Positions 44,060 through 53,017 of a DNA stretch of 64,000 bases are shown one piece after another. Under the pieces are notes generated by a model. The model did not search any database and had not been told where the DNA came from. It saw only the letters and a list, made by a program, of their open reading frames with translations. The translations under genes were made by a program, and so were the position numbers. The DNA is from Pedobacter alluvionis (GTDB lineage Bacteria > Bacteroidota > Bacteroidia > Sphingobacteriales > Sphingobacteriaceae), in contig NZ_RCCK01000010.1 in NCBI RefSeq assembly GCF_003664035.1, positions 682,001 through 746,000 on the forward strand, read 5' to 3'. Position 1 is the stretch's first letter, and every line of letters begins with the position of its first letter.

Positions 44060-45841
44060 TCAATCTTCCACAAGCAGCTGGCTCACCGGGTTTTTAATCA
44101 CATGTAAGCCATCATTAATCAGTTTGGTATGATCTAACTCTTTACCCGCTTTAATTTCCAGATAAACCTGAATTTCCTTTTCCAGCTGATGATAAATCTT
44201 TTTATGGTAAATAATCTCTAAAATTTCTAAGGTACAAAGCCAATCCTGGCGGTGGTTTGTTTTTAGTTGTAAGAAAATTTCTCCCAGCTGATCCAGGTTT
44301 TCATCACTTTCCCTGATCTCTCTAACCGTTTTGTATAAACCGTGTAGTTTTAAGGTTTTATTGTCGTAAGTAATCTGATGCGTTTTTTCCTTGCTAATTA
44401 ATGTAATCTCCTCGTAAGCATCTTTATCGGCAGCTCCATTAAAAACTGAAACAATGGTTTCGCCTATGGCCATATCATAAATGCCCCATTCGGGTTTAAA
44501 TAAGATATTCCCATTACGTTCTGTAACCGTACAATCGTTAAAAGCCATTAAAAGGAGCTTGTCGCTTTCCGTAATCATGTCCTTAACTACACCAATCACT
44601 TTAATGCCACTTTCGAATATAAGTTCAGCTTTTTCGCCTGTAATTATCCCTAAGGCCTGTAATTCAACTGCGCTATAATCTTCCAGTGCTTTTGCCGCAT
44701 CTTTTAACCGACCAACGGGAGATGAAAAACCATCGGCATGGTAATCTTTTCCATGGCCCTTTAATTGTTTTCCGTTAAACGCCAATGCCGAAGCACCAGT
44801 TGTTTTAATAAAAGTTACCTCATCTTTTGTGCCGACACCTATATCAGTAAATACACCACTTACCTGTAAGCCTGAACTATAAACAGCTGTGGCTACGTTT
44901 TTACAGGCAATTGCTTTCATAATACTTTCTGTTCCACCTTTCCTAAAAGCCATGGTATTGGCAAATTCTTCCAAAACATCAATCAGGTTTTGGAATGTTT
45001 CGGTTACAAAAAGCTGCGGTTGTGGTTTGGTAATGTCGTAGGCATAATTAATCGTATCAATGTTGTACCAAAGTTTCGCTACATCATTTTGCATGCAGGT
45101 TGCACTTTCACCGATAGAGGAAAGCAAACCCGCGCCATAAATTTTTGGGTTTTCTAACGTACCAATTAAACCATATTCAACTGTCCACCAGTGCAAGCGA
45201 CCAAGTAAAGCCATTTCAGAAGGCTCGCCCATATTTTCACTAATGTAGCGCAATTCTTTTTCTGCCCTGGCAATCTCAAATTCATCAGCATTTACAGCTT
45301 CTTTTAAAATCGATAATTTTCTGATGGCTTCGTAAAGTTCAAAATCTTTCGCCGAAAACATGGCTTTTGCACCAATCGAACCAAAATAACTTAAATAATT
45401 ATTGTAGTCGGTATCGGCAATAATAGGTGCATGGCCAGCACTTTCGTGTATAATATCTGGTGCCGGTGTATATTCGATGTGATTAATCTGGCGGATATCT
45501 GCAGCAATTACCAGTACCCGATAGGCCTGATATTCCATAAAAGCAGCTGGCGGAATAAAACCATCAACAGTTACGGCGCCCCAACCAATTTTACCCAGGT
45601 TATCGTTCATGGTTTGCAGGTCGGGAATGTGCTCAATACTTAAACCCGCCCGTTGTAAGCCTTTTATATAAGGGTAATAAGCAACATTTTTAAGATAACT
45701 GTAATTCTGGCGCATTACATAACGCCACACCGCTTGATCGATTGGTGTGTATTTTTCGTAATTCTGGTCAACAATAAATTGTTTTAAATGATTGGGCAAT
45801 TTTGCTACCTGCGCATTATTAAAATCATTAAAATGGCTCAT
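44060..45841 (-). CDS. Aromatic amino acid hydroxylase (phenylalanine 4-monooxygenase), long form
   Basis: The N-terminal ~285 residues form the non-heme iron, pterin-dependent hydroxylase domain. His132 and His137 in PDIIHESAGHAP, with Glu in WWTVEYGLIG (~220), are the iron ligands. The phenylalanine to tyrosine reaction fits the hppD/hmgA/FAH set 6-9 kb away. Residues ~290-593 form an extra C-terminal region that lacks a recognised domain; it includes VSGVFTDIGVGTKDEVTFIK. Long PAH proteins of about this size are typical of Bacteroidota. The ATG start gives MSHFNDFNNAQV. It is preceded by repeats and followed by a REP element. Confidence 0.9.
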   Translation of the reverse strand: MSHFNDFNNAQVAKLPNHLKQFIVDQNYEKYTPIDQAVWRYVMRQNYSYLKNVAYYPYIKGLQRAGLSIEHIPDLQTMNDNLGKIGWGAVTVDGFIPPAAFMEYQAYRVLVIAADIRQINHIEYTPAPDIIHESAGHAPIIADTDYNNYLSYFGSIGAKAMFSAKDFELYEAIRKLSILKEAVNADEFEIARAEKELRYISENMGEPSEMALLGRLHWWTVEYGLIGTLENPKIYGAGLLSSIGESATCMQNDVAKLWYNIDTINYAYDITKPQPQLFVTETFQNLIDVLEEFANTMAFRKGGTESIMKAIACKNVATAVYSSGLQVSGVFTDIGVGTKDEVTFIKTTGASALAFNGKQLKGHGKDYHADGFSSPVGRLKDAAKALEDYSAVELQALGIITGEKAELIFESGIKVIGVVKDMITESDKLLLMAFNDCTVTERNGNILFKPEWGIYDMAIGETIVSVFNGAADKDAYEEITLISKEKTHQITYDNKTLKLHGLYKTVREIRESDENLDQLGEIFLQLKTNHRQDWLCTLEILEIIYHKKIYHQLEKEIQVYLEIKAGKELDHTKLINDGLHVIKNPVSQLLVED

Positions 45842-45974
45842 GGTTATTTATGAAATAAGTTGGTCGGCAGCTAAGTTAGGATGTTGTTTTTATCTTAACA
45901 AGAAAGCAGCCGCATAAATTAACAGGTTAACGTAATAAAGGATTCGGGTGGTTAAAATGATGGATTAATAATTT

Positions 45975-46626
45975 GGAAAGGTGCTGTAGCATTTTATCGG
46001 GAGGCTCCGGTCGGGCTGTTCGCTATATTCCCGATGAAGAATCGGGGGATAGCGCTTCCATCCCGTTTATTCACTAGGGCTCGTGCTGGTTAACTTAGTT
46101 TTTTTAACGCTAGCTATATAAAACGAAAATAGAAGTAATGCTGGCCACCTAAACCCGACTGGAACGTAAAGCCCGGAACGAGGTACGTGAGGACTTGAAT
46201 CGAAGGCGGGACTAAAGAAACCGAAAAGCTTGTGTCGCTGCTTTCCAAAAAGAAACAAGATTAATGATTAGGAAAGGTGCTGTAGTATTTCATCGGAAGG
46301 ATCCGGTCGGGCTGTTCGCTATATCCCCGATGAAGGATCGGGGGATGCCGCTTCCATCCCGTTTATTCACAGGGGCTCCGTGCTGATTAACTTAGTTTTT
46401 TTAACGCTAGCTATATAAAACGAAAATAGAAGCAATGCTGTGGCCACCTAAACCCGACTGGTGCGTAAAGCCCGGAACGAGGTACGAATGAGGACTTGAA
46501 GCGAAGGCGGGACTAAAGAAACCTAAATGCTTGTGTTACTGCTTTCCAAAAAAAATAAAATTAATGATTAGGAAAGGTGCTGAAGCATTTCATCGGAAGG
46601 CTCTGTCGGGCTGTTCGCTATGCCCG
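45975..46626. repeat. Tandem dispersed repeat, two full ~296-300-bp units plus a truncated third
   Basis: Units start at 45975, 46271 and 46571 with GGAAAGGTGCTG. Each full unit carries the TCCCGAT..ATCGGGGGAT hairpin, CGCTTCCATCCCGTTTATTC, TTTTAACGCTAGCTATATAA, then GCCACCTAAACCCGACTG and AAAGCCCGGAACGAGG. The third ends at CGCTATGCCCG. It fills most of the 798-bp gap 45842-46639. The last half matches the repeats at 6.2, 11.3, 12.3 and 23.5 kb. Confidence 0.8.
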
Positions 46627-46639
46627 TGGAAAACAATTA

Positions 46640-47149
46640 TTAATCCTTCTTCCCATTTTTACCTCCAATTTTCTTTACACTAAATGTAAAGTAATGCTGG
46701 TAGAGGTAGCTGAAAAGCGCCATTAAGACTGAAACCAGTATTCTCGAAAGCATTGCCAAAGTTGGGTAATCTCTCAAAAGTTCCAGCAAAAACTTCAATA
46801 AAACATAGTTTGCAAGTATGTTTATAAACTGGAGGTTTAAAAACCTGAAAAGCTGAACCCTTCCCTTTAATTCACTATGTGTAAATATGACATATTTGTT
46901 AAGTAAAAAACTGGTTGGAATAGCAATGATATAATCTATTAATAAGGAGGCCGTTTCCCTTTGCAGAACAATTACCCCAAAGTTTACCTCCTCAGTTTTA
47001 AAAATGAAAAAGTAAGCAAAATAATAACTTAAAATTCCCAATAATAAAGTGCCACCACCCGTAGCCAGATACCTGAAATTATGGATGGAAATAAACTTTT
47101 TAAAAGGGGGGTAAAAAAAATCTATTATTGCTAAAATTGCTATACGCAT
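46640..47149 (-). CDS. GtrA-family membrane protein
   Basis: The 169-residue product has four predicted helices and the GtrA pattern FRYLATGGGTLLLGILSYYF, SLLIDYIIAIPTSFLLNKYV and LLRDYPTLAMLSRILVSVLM. GtrA proteins are thought to flip lipid-linked sugars for cell-surface polysaccharides. No glycosyltransferase partner adjoins, unlike many gtrA loci. The ATG gives MRIAILAIIDFFYPPF, a short extra helix before the core. Confidence 0.88.
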   Translation of the reverse strand: MRIAILAIIDFFYPPFKKFISIHNFRYLATGGGTLLLGILSYYFAYFFIFKTEEVNFGVIVLQRETASLLIDYIIAIPTSFLLNKYVIFTHSELKGRVQLFRFLNLQFINILANYVLLKFLLELLRDYPTLAMLSRILVSVLMALFSYLYQHYFTFSVKKIGGKNGKKD

Positions 47150-47204
47150 TACTTAAACTATTCGTTGTTACTATTGGGGATACTACAAATTGCATAAGCG
47201 ATCG

Positions 47205-47275
47205 TCATCCTGAATTTATTTCAGGATCTTTCCTGCGATAAAGATGCTGAAACGAGTTCAGCAGGACGTGGTGGC
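47205..47275. repeat. Palindromic repeat of the GTCATCCTGA family
   Basis: GTCATCCTGAA-TTTAT-TTCAGGATC is followed by GCTGAAACGAGTTCAGC, two adjacent hairpins between gtrA and the CAP-domain gene. A close relative lies at 52832-52865. Confidence 0.65.
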
Positions 47276-47368
47276 TTTGAAATATGCAATTTGTTGTAAA
47301 GCCGTTGTTATTGGGCGCAATTTACAATTAAATTTTTATTGCCGCCGTAATTAGATCATTTAAGCTTT

Positions 47369-48058
47369 TTATTGATTATTGGTGTAATATGCCGGTTGTG
47401 CTATAAAATCGATTACCGCGCACCAGGTGTAGGATGGATGTGGCTGGATGCTCACGCCAACAGTATTCAGTTTATACTTTTGATCGAGCAAATTAAACCG
47501 GTGACCAAGCGAAGGCACACCACAATCTAACAATAAATGGCAGACAATATCCAAACTGTTCGAATAGCCAAAGTCGATATTTTCGCTCATGGCCTTATTG
47601 GGGAAATAGCTGGATAAACGTTTCGAAAATTTATCGCCGTTGCTGCTTTCGTGTGTATCTAAATTATTCCTGTTTAAATCTTGCGCATGGCTACGGCTTA
47701 AAGAGGTCAGTTTATCGTTAGGGTAAAATACCGGTAGATTTTTTATTCCCCTTAAATGCTTTAATAAAGAAGTATAATAGCTATTGTTACGGGTAATCCG
47801 CAGTTCGTTATAGTTTCTATATTGCTTTACTTTAGCATTATAATTGTTAATATAATCTTCTAAAAACGTGTAATAAAACTTTTCGCCATCAATGCGGATC
47901 AGGTTCATGTACATTACTACATTTTTTTCTTCGTTGGTTAAATAAGAAACATTTGCTGCGGTATTGGCCCTTCTAAATTCGGCATCTGTCCATTTTTGAG
48001 CGCTTGCACCAGTAACAAAAGTTAAAAATAAAAGGGTAGGTAGAAATAGTTTAAGCAT
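47369..48058 (-). CDS. CAP (SCP-like) domain secreted protein
   Basis: The 229-residue protein has a signal peptide (MLKLFLPTLLFLTFVTGASA, cleavage near AQ). The CAP domain is recognised by SLSRSHAQDLNRNNLDTHES and AMSENIDFGYSN and the LGHRFNLLDQKYKLNTVGVS segment, which contain the His and Glu of the CAP cavity. Bacterial CAP proteins are secreted with mostly unknown roles. It is monocistronic. Confidence 0.9.
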   Translation of the reverse strand: MLKLFLPTLLFLTFVTGASAQKWTDAEFRRANTAANVSYLTNEEKNVVMYMNLIRIDGEKFYYTFLEDYINNYNAKVKQYRNYNELRITRNNSYYTSLLKHLRGIKNLPVFYPNDKLTSLSRSHAQDLNRNNLDTHESSNGDKFSKRLSSYFPNKAMSENIDFGYSNSLDIVCHLLLDCGVPSLGHRFNLLDQKYKLNTVGVSIQPHPSYTWCAVIDFIAQPAYYTNNQ

Positions 48059-48248
48059 CTAATGGTTTTCATGGATAACGCCTTTTGATGCAGATTATTT
48101 TCTGGTTGTGGATTTGGATGGTGTTTAGCGCACAGCGTTTTGCGGTTAGTGTTGAGAAGCTACAACAAAAAATAACCACGGAGCCACGAAGACACAAAGA
48201 AAAATAACCTTCGTGTCTTGGTGCCTTTGTGGTTAAAAAAGTAGTAGA

Positions 48249-49013
48249 TTATAAGAACATACCGCCGGATGCTTCAATGCGCTGTGCATTAATCCATCTT
48301 GCATCTTCGGTACATAAAAATGCTACTACACCGCCAATATCGTCTGGTAAGCCCACTCGGCCTAAAGCAGTATTAGCAGCTATTCCGGCGTTAAGCTGGT
48401 CGTTATCTCGTACCACGCCACCGCCAAAATCGGTTTCTATAGCACCTGGAGCAATAATGTTCGATCTGATTCCTCTTGCACCCAATTCTTTTGCCTGGTA
48501 TTTTGTTAAGGTTTCCATGGCACCTTTCATTGAAGCATAGGCCGCATAACCTGGGGTTGCAAAACGTGCCAGTCCGGATGAAACATTAATGATTCCACTA
48601 CCATCATTTAATAATGGCAAGGCTTTCTGGGTTAAAAAGAAAGCCCCCTTGTAATGGATATTAACCAGGGCATCAAATTGTTCCTCCGTAGTATCAGCAA
48701 ATGAAGCATGGATCCCAATCCCGGCATTGTTGATCAGGAAGTCGAATTTTTCTGCATTAAAAACAGATTTTAGTACGGTTTTAACTTCTGTAAAAAAGGC
48801 ATCAAAAGTTTTAGAATCGCCAACATTTAACTGTATTGCTGCTGCTGGTACACCGAGCGCTTTTATTTCGTTAACTGTATCTTCTGCTTCCTCTTTTTTC
48901 GATTGATAAGTAACAATTACACTAATTCCTTTTGCGGCAATTTTTAATGCTGCGTTTTTTCCCAGTCCACGGCTACCACCGGTTACCAGGGCAATTTTAT
49001 TTTGTGTTTCCAT
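48249..49013 (-). CDS. Short-chain dehydrogenase/reductase
   Basis: The 254-residue SDR has TGGSRGLGKNAALKIA, NNAG in FLINNAGIGIHA, NVSSG for the catalytic Ser, and YAAYASMKGAME with Tyr and Lys. The C-terminus RIEASGGMFL is usual for classical SDRs. It follows the AraC-type regulator by ~87 bp on the same strand; the regulator probably controls it. The substrate is unknown. Confidence 0.92.
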   Translation of the reverse strand: METQNKIALVTGGSRGLGKNAALKIAAKGISVIVTYQSKKEEAEDTVNEIKALGVPAAAIQLNVGDSKTFDAFFTEVKTVLKSVFNAEKFDFLINNAGIGIHASFADTTEEQFDALVNIHYKGAFFLTQKALPLLNDGSGIINVSSGLARFATPGYAAYASMKGAMETLTKYQAKELGARGIRSNIIAPGAIETDFGGGVVRDNDQLNAGIAANTALGRVGLPDDIGGVVAFLCTEDARWINAQRIEASGGMFL

Positions 49014-49099
49014 TTTCTTTTTATTTGTTAAACAAAATTAGATGGAAATTGGCTGTAAAAATGGTGACAGCTTAAGTAAAAATGGTGACTGTTTAAGTT

Positions 49100-49507
49100 T
49101 TATATGGTGACAATTTCCTTATTGGTAGCTAAAGACTCGAAATAAGCCTCCCGATATTGTTTTGGTGTTTGGCCAGCGAAGTGTTTAAAAAACTTGGTAA
49201 AGTTAGATGGGTCATAAGTTAGTGTCCTTGCAATTTCAGCAATAGGCATACTTACATTCTGCAACATCGATTTCGAAATTTCCATTAAACGCTCTTCGAA
49301 AAAGAAACATGGCGAATGTCCGGTAGCAGCCTTAATCGTGTTACTTAAATGAGTAGGGTGTACATGGATTAAATCGGCAAAATCTCTTACTTCAAACATT
49401 TCTGTAGCACGGCCAGATATGATGTCGTCAAGGTGTTTATCTAATTCTTTTAAATAATCTGCCGCAATTTCATGTCGACGGGCAAAAAACTTCTGTGGAA
49501 TTTTCAT
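49100..49507 (-). CDS. AraC-family transcriptional regulator, short form
   Basis: The 135-residue product consists essentially of the two helix-turn-helix motifs of AraC proteins: VHPTHLSNTIKAATGHSPC, then MPIAEIARTLTYDPSNFTKF and FFKHFAGQTPKQYREAYFES. An N-terminal ligand domain is missing, though the ~30 residues before the HTH are helical. It lies upstream of the SDR gene and is a likely activator or repressor of it. Confidence 0.9.
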   Translation of the reverse strand: MKIPQKFFARRHEIAADYLKELDKHLDDIISGRATEMFEVRDFADLIHVHPTHLSNTIKAATGHSPCFFFEERLMEISKSMLQNVSMPIAEIARTLTYDPSNFTKFFKHFAGQTPKQYREAYFESLATNKEIVTI

Positions 49508-49648
49508 ATTAAAGAAATTGCTGTTTAAACAAATATAATATCCGGATAAATGAATATGAAATCTAAAAGTTATTTGTGACCGAAGGATTATTAAAAGTAA
49601 AAACCATTGATTTTTAGAGCAACTGCTTTAGATTTTAAAAGTTAATAC

Positions 49649-50029
49649 TTATTTTTTGCTAAAGGGTAGATCAAAAGTACCATCTGTAACCGTTACTGAT
49701 GTATTAATCGTGGTATTTTCATTTGGTGCTTTAAATGCAAATGTTCCTTTTAATTTATCCCCAGCTTCACTTGTAATCACCAAAGTACCACTTGTAGACG
49801 TAAATGAGCCTGTAGGTTTTGGTCCTTCATATAAGCTCCAATTCCCTCGGTTACGAGATCGTATGTGCCAATGCCTTTATAATCTGTTACTGAAAGAATC
49901 ATTTGTTTATCACCATTTATAGTTGCAATCGTAAGTAAATTTCCAATAATTGGAGTGTTGATTGATATTGCTTCACCGGTAAAACCAATTGTGGTACCAT
50001 CTCCCTTTGCACTTAAATTATTAGTGCTG
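49649..50029 (-). pseudogene. Second half of a frameshifted two-domain lipoprotein gene
   Basis: After the stop of the preceding ORF, the minus strand continues in other frames as NSTNNLSAKGDGTTIGFTGE and on to KGIGTYDLVTE. After another shift it reads NWSLYEGPKPTGSFTSTSGT and ends at DGTFDLPFSKK with the stop at 49649-49651. Removing one A in the run at 50037-50040 and adding one base near 49840-49845 would restore a single frame. The restored domain resembles the first domain (LSAK.DG, GxGTYxL, KGTFxFK), so it is a tandem duplicate domain, now disrupted. Confidence 0.6.
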
Positions 50030-50512
50030 TTATTGGTTTTCTGGCAGTTTAACAGTAACCAAACTGATCATAAATTGCCCCTCGCTAATGGTTTTACTTG
50101 TTGAAGTCAGGATGTTTTCTCCCTTAAACTCAAAAGTACCTTTAATATACTGTTTAGCCAGGTAACTGGTTATCTTTATTGCTCCTGATGTATTGCCTAT
50201 GTAATCTGATGATCCGGATGTATCCAAAAGGTAAATCGCCTTGTTATTATCCGATAAATTATAGGTGCCAGCACCTTTAAAATCGCTGATTATTAAACTA
50301 AAGACAGTATTAATTTCTTTTTTACCCGAGATTCGGACACTTATTTGTCCATCTTCATCATTAACCTGGGCAGTAGCTAATGTACATTGCACCAAAACAC
50401 CATCAACTTTAGCACTCATGGTTGACAATTCCCATTTCTGATGATAATCAATTTCTTTTTTGCAGGAAGATGTAATTAAAAGGCATAGAAGTGCCAAAAG
50501 CGGTAATTTCAC
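50030..50512 (-). CDS. Lipoprotein domain protein, likely 5' part of a frameshifted gene
   Basis: The 160-residue product has a lipobox (LITSSC followed by KKE). The mature part resembles Bacteroidota lipoproteins of the DUF6252-like kind: MSAKVDGVLVQCTLATAQVN, ISGKKEINTVFSLIISDFKG, AGTYNLSDNNKAIYLL and YIKGTFEFKG. The stop lies right after a homopolymer, and the sequence beyond it encodes a second copy of the domain in shifted frames. It is therefore probably the front half of a ~287-residue two-domain protein. Function is unknown. Confidence 0.65.
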   Translation of the reverse strand: MKLPLLALLCLLITSSCKKEIDYHQKWELSTMSAKVDGVLVQCTLATAQVNDEDGQISVRISGKKEINTVFSLIISDFKGAGTYNLSDNNKAIYLLDTSGSSDYIGNTSGAIKITSYLAKQYIKGTFEFKGENILTSTSKTISEGQFMISLVTVKLPENQ

Positions 50513-50740
50513 GAGCGTTAATTTATTGGGTTAATTAATATGCTAAGATAAAGAATTTAGTTAGCGCTAATGAAAATGTATGCAGCTTTTTAACGCATTT
50601 TCTGATCCTAAGTAATACCAGAACGATTATCTGCTTCTGAATCTATTAAATTGATCTATCGCATAATTTCCGGCAGCTATCTTAGCGGTTGATTCGGTAT
50701 AAAGTTTATGATAATGCTATGCTGAATTCAGCTTTGATAC

Positions 50741-50769
50741 AAAAAAGTCGCAGGGTTTAAGCCTGCGAC
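50741..50769 (-). terminator. Intrinsic terminator of glyS
   Basis: A perfect 8-bp stem GTCGCAGG / CCTGCGAC is followed on the minus strand by a T-run. It lies about 110 bp beyond the glyS stop, after the palindromic repeat at 50784. Confidence 0.8.
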
Positions 50770-50783
50770 TTGATGAAACGGTC

Positions 50784-50867
50784 GTCATCTCGACTGAAGC
50801 ATCGCGGAATGGAGAGATCTATCTCGAGGCAGATCTCTCGGCTTCGTTGCTCTCCGCTCGAGATGAC
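50784..50867. repeat. 84-bp palindromic repeat (GTCATCTCGACTGAAGC family), copy 3
   Basis: It has the same orientation as the copy at 35021: GTCATCTCGACTGAAGC at the left, GCTCGAGATGAC at the right, with AGAGATCT / AGATCTCT inside. It lies directly behind the glyS stop. Confidence 0.75.
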
Positions 50868-50877
50868 GGATTATACT

Positions 50878-52521
50878 TTATGCCAACAATGCCTTCCAAC
50901 TCACCGCTGATCCTATGATGTTTCTTAAATCGGCAATGGCTACACGTTCCTGCTCCATGCTATCGCGGTGGCGGATCGTAACCGTATTATCCTCTAAACT
51001 CTGGTGGTCAACAGTGATACAGAATGGTGTACCCACTGCATCCTGACGGCGGTAACGTTTACCAATCGCATCTTTTTCTTCGTAAATACAGTTGAAGTCG
51101 AATTTCAAATCATCCATAATTTCGCGTGCTTTTTCCGGTAAACCATCTTTTTTGGTCAATGGGAAAATGGCTACTTTGTATGGTGCCAAGGCAGGGTGTA
51201 GGCGCAATAAAGTACGGCTATCCTGTTTATCTTCGGTGCTTAAATCCTGCTCTTCAAAAGCATTAATCATGGTTAACAGGAACATGCGGTCTAAACCGAT
51301 CGAGGTTTCGATTACATAAGGAATGTAATTGCCATAAGGTTTACCATCTTCATTTAAATCGTTATCAAAATACTGCATTTTCTTACCAGAAAACTCCTGG
51401 TGTTGCTTTAAATCGAAATCGGTACGGCTGTGGATTCCTTCAACCTCTTTAAATCCGAAAGGGAATTCGAATTCGATATCCGTTGCTGCATTGGCATAAT
51501 GTGCCAGTTTCACGTGGTCGTGGTAACGGTATTTCTCAGGATTGGTTCCTAAAGCTTTATGCCATTTTAAACGTGCTTCTTTCCAGTATTCGAACCATTT
51601 TGTGTCTTCACCCGGGCGAACAAAAAACTGCATTTCCATTTGCTCAAACTCACGCATACGCATAATAAACTGACGGGCAATTACCTCATTTCTGAAAGCT
51701 TTACCAATCTGTGCAATACCGAAAGGAATTTTCATCCTTCCTGATTTTTGAACGTTCAGAAAGTTAACAAAAATACCCTGAGCGGTCTCCGGACGAAGAT
51801 AAACTTCATCACTGCCCTCAGCCATGGCTCCAAACTGTGTGCTAAACATCAGGTTAAACTGACGTACATCTGTCCAGTTAGAAGTTTTAGAAATCGGGCA
51901 GATTACTTTATAATCAACAATTAAATCTTTTAGCTGTGCTAAGTTTTCAGATTTAAGCGCAAGGTTCATTTCTACTTCAAGTGCTAAACCTTTTTTTACA
52001 AATCTCCAGCTTGCCTCATCAACAAATGGATATTTTGCATTGTCTAAAATGGTCGCCTCATCTTTAAAACTTGGAATCCAGGCGGCTTGCCCTTCATCAC
52101 TTAAACCCAATATCTCTTGTTGAAACTCCTCAAATTTAGCTTTGTTTTCTGCACTGAAACTGGCTAATTCCGAATATAATTCGTCAATTTTATTCTCTAA
52201 TAACTGATCGGCACGGTAACGTTTTTTCGAATCCTTGTTGTCAATCATCGGGTCGTTAAAACCATCAACGTGTCCGCTTGCTTTCCAAACCTTTGGGTGC
52301 ATAAAAATTGCAGAGTCGATCCCCACAATGTTTTCGTGCATCTGTACCATGGCTTTCCACCAGTAGGTTTTAATATTGTTTTTTAACTCGGCACCCAATT
52401 GGCCATAATCGTAAACAGCACTTAAGCCATCATATATTTCGCTGCTCTGGAATACAAAACCGTATTCTTTAGCGTGTGATATTACATTTTTAAATTGTTC
52501 GTCGTTATTCTTTTGAGCCAT
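50878..52521 (-). CDS. glyS: Glycine-tRNA ligase, single-chain (alpha2) type
   Basis: The class II synthetase charges tRNA-Gly. The product is 547 residues. Motif regions include FNLMFSTQFGAMAEGSDEVY, LRPETAQGIFVNFLNVQKSG, FGIAQIGKAFRNEVIARQFI and the motif 3 part YVIETSIGLDRMFLL. This is the eukaryotic/archaeal-like homodimer, not the split glyQ/glyS form of many bacteria. The ATG start gives MAQKNNDEQFKN. The gene has its own terminator. Confidence 0.96.
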   Translation of the reverse strand: MAQKNNDEQFKNVISHAKEYGFVFQSSEIYDGLSAVYDYGQLGAELKNNIKTYWWKAMVQMHENIVGIDSAIFMHPKVWKASGHVDGFNDPMIDNKDSKKRYRADQLLENKIDELYSELASFSAENKAKFEEFQQEILGLSDEGQAAWIPSFKDEATILDNAKYPFVDEASWRFVKKGLALEVEMNLALKSENLAQLKDLIVDYKVICPISKTSNWTDVRQFNLMFSTQFGAMAEGSDEVYLRPETAQGIFVNFLNVQKSGRMKIPFGIAQIGKAFRNEVIARQFIMRMREFEQMEMQFFVRPGEDTKWFEYWKEARLKWHKALGTNPEKYRYHDHVKLAHYANAATDIEFEFPFGFKEVEGIHSRTDFDLKQHQEFSGKKMQYFDNDLNEDGKPYGNYIPYVIETSIGLDRMFLLTMINAFEEQDLSTEDKQDSRTLLRLHPALAPYKVAIFPLTKKDGLPEKAREIMDDLKFDFNCIYEEKDAIGKRYRRQDAVGTPFCITVDHQSLEDNTVTIRHRDSMEQERVAIADLRNIIGSAVSWKALLA

Positions 52522-53017
52522 AATGCAGCAAAGATAATAAATAAGGTAAAAGGTAAGAGGTAAAAGGTAAAAGGTTTTTGATCAGCGTTAAAGGAACAGT
52601 GAAATTATGGTCTACCATAAAACTTAGATGCACTTAGGTGGCTCAGGTGGTCAGGTGAGTCAGAGGGGGGAAGGTATAAGGCTTAAGGTTTTTGATCAAG
52701 CTAAAATGGGCTATAAATTTGAAAATGTTGGCATTTAACTCAAGTGTCCTTAGGTAACTAAGGTGTTAAGGTGCGGCAGAGGGTTTAAAGATATAAGACT
52801 GAAGTTTTTATAAACACAAAACCGATGCTATCGTCATGCTGAATTTATTTCAGCATCCTTTATGAAAGGAATCAGGTATATGATCAGTCAGCTTATATGT
52901 TCTTAAATCTCTTATGTGGTTCAAAAGATTGAGGAAAGCAATAGCAGAGCTTATCCGTTTCAGATTTAACATTCTATTTTAACGCTTCCATCTTCCATTT
53001 TTTCCTACTTTTGAAGC
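52522..53017. repeat. 496-bp gene-free gap with short simple repeats
   Basis: It contains several GGTAAAAGGTAAGAGGTAAA-like runs (52545-52575) and AAGGTTTTTGATCA twice (52571, 52687). It also has CTTAGGTGGCTCAGGTGGTC and GTCCTTAGGTAACTAAGGTG segments, and a GTCATGCTGAATTTATTTCA hairpin (52832). No gene is seen. Confidence 0.55.

Noticed and set aside
46067-46258. 63-residue minus-strand ORF
   Set aside because: It lies within one unit of the tandem repeat and is not kept open in the next unit.
48121-48240. Possible tRNA or structured RNA from mirrored AACCACGGAGCC / CTTTGTGGTTAA
   Set aside because: It is a simple inverted repeat of the AACCACAGAG intergenic family, without tRNA arms or a CCA end.
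49656-49922. 88-residue plus-strand ORF
   Set aside because: The opposite strand carries the second domain of the frameshifted lipoprotein gene, which explains the open frame.
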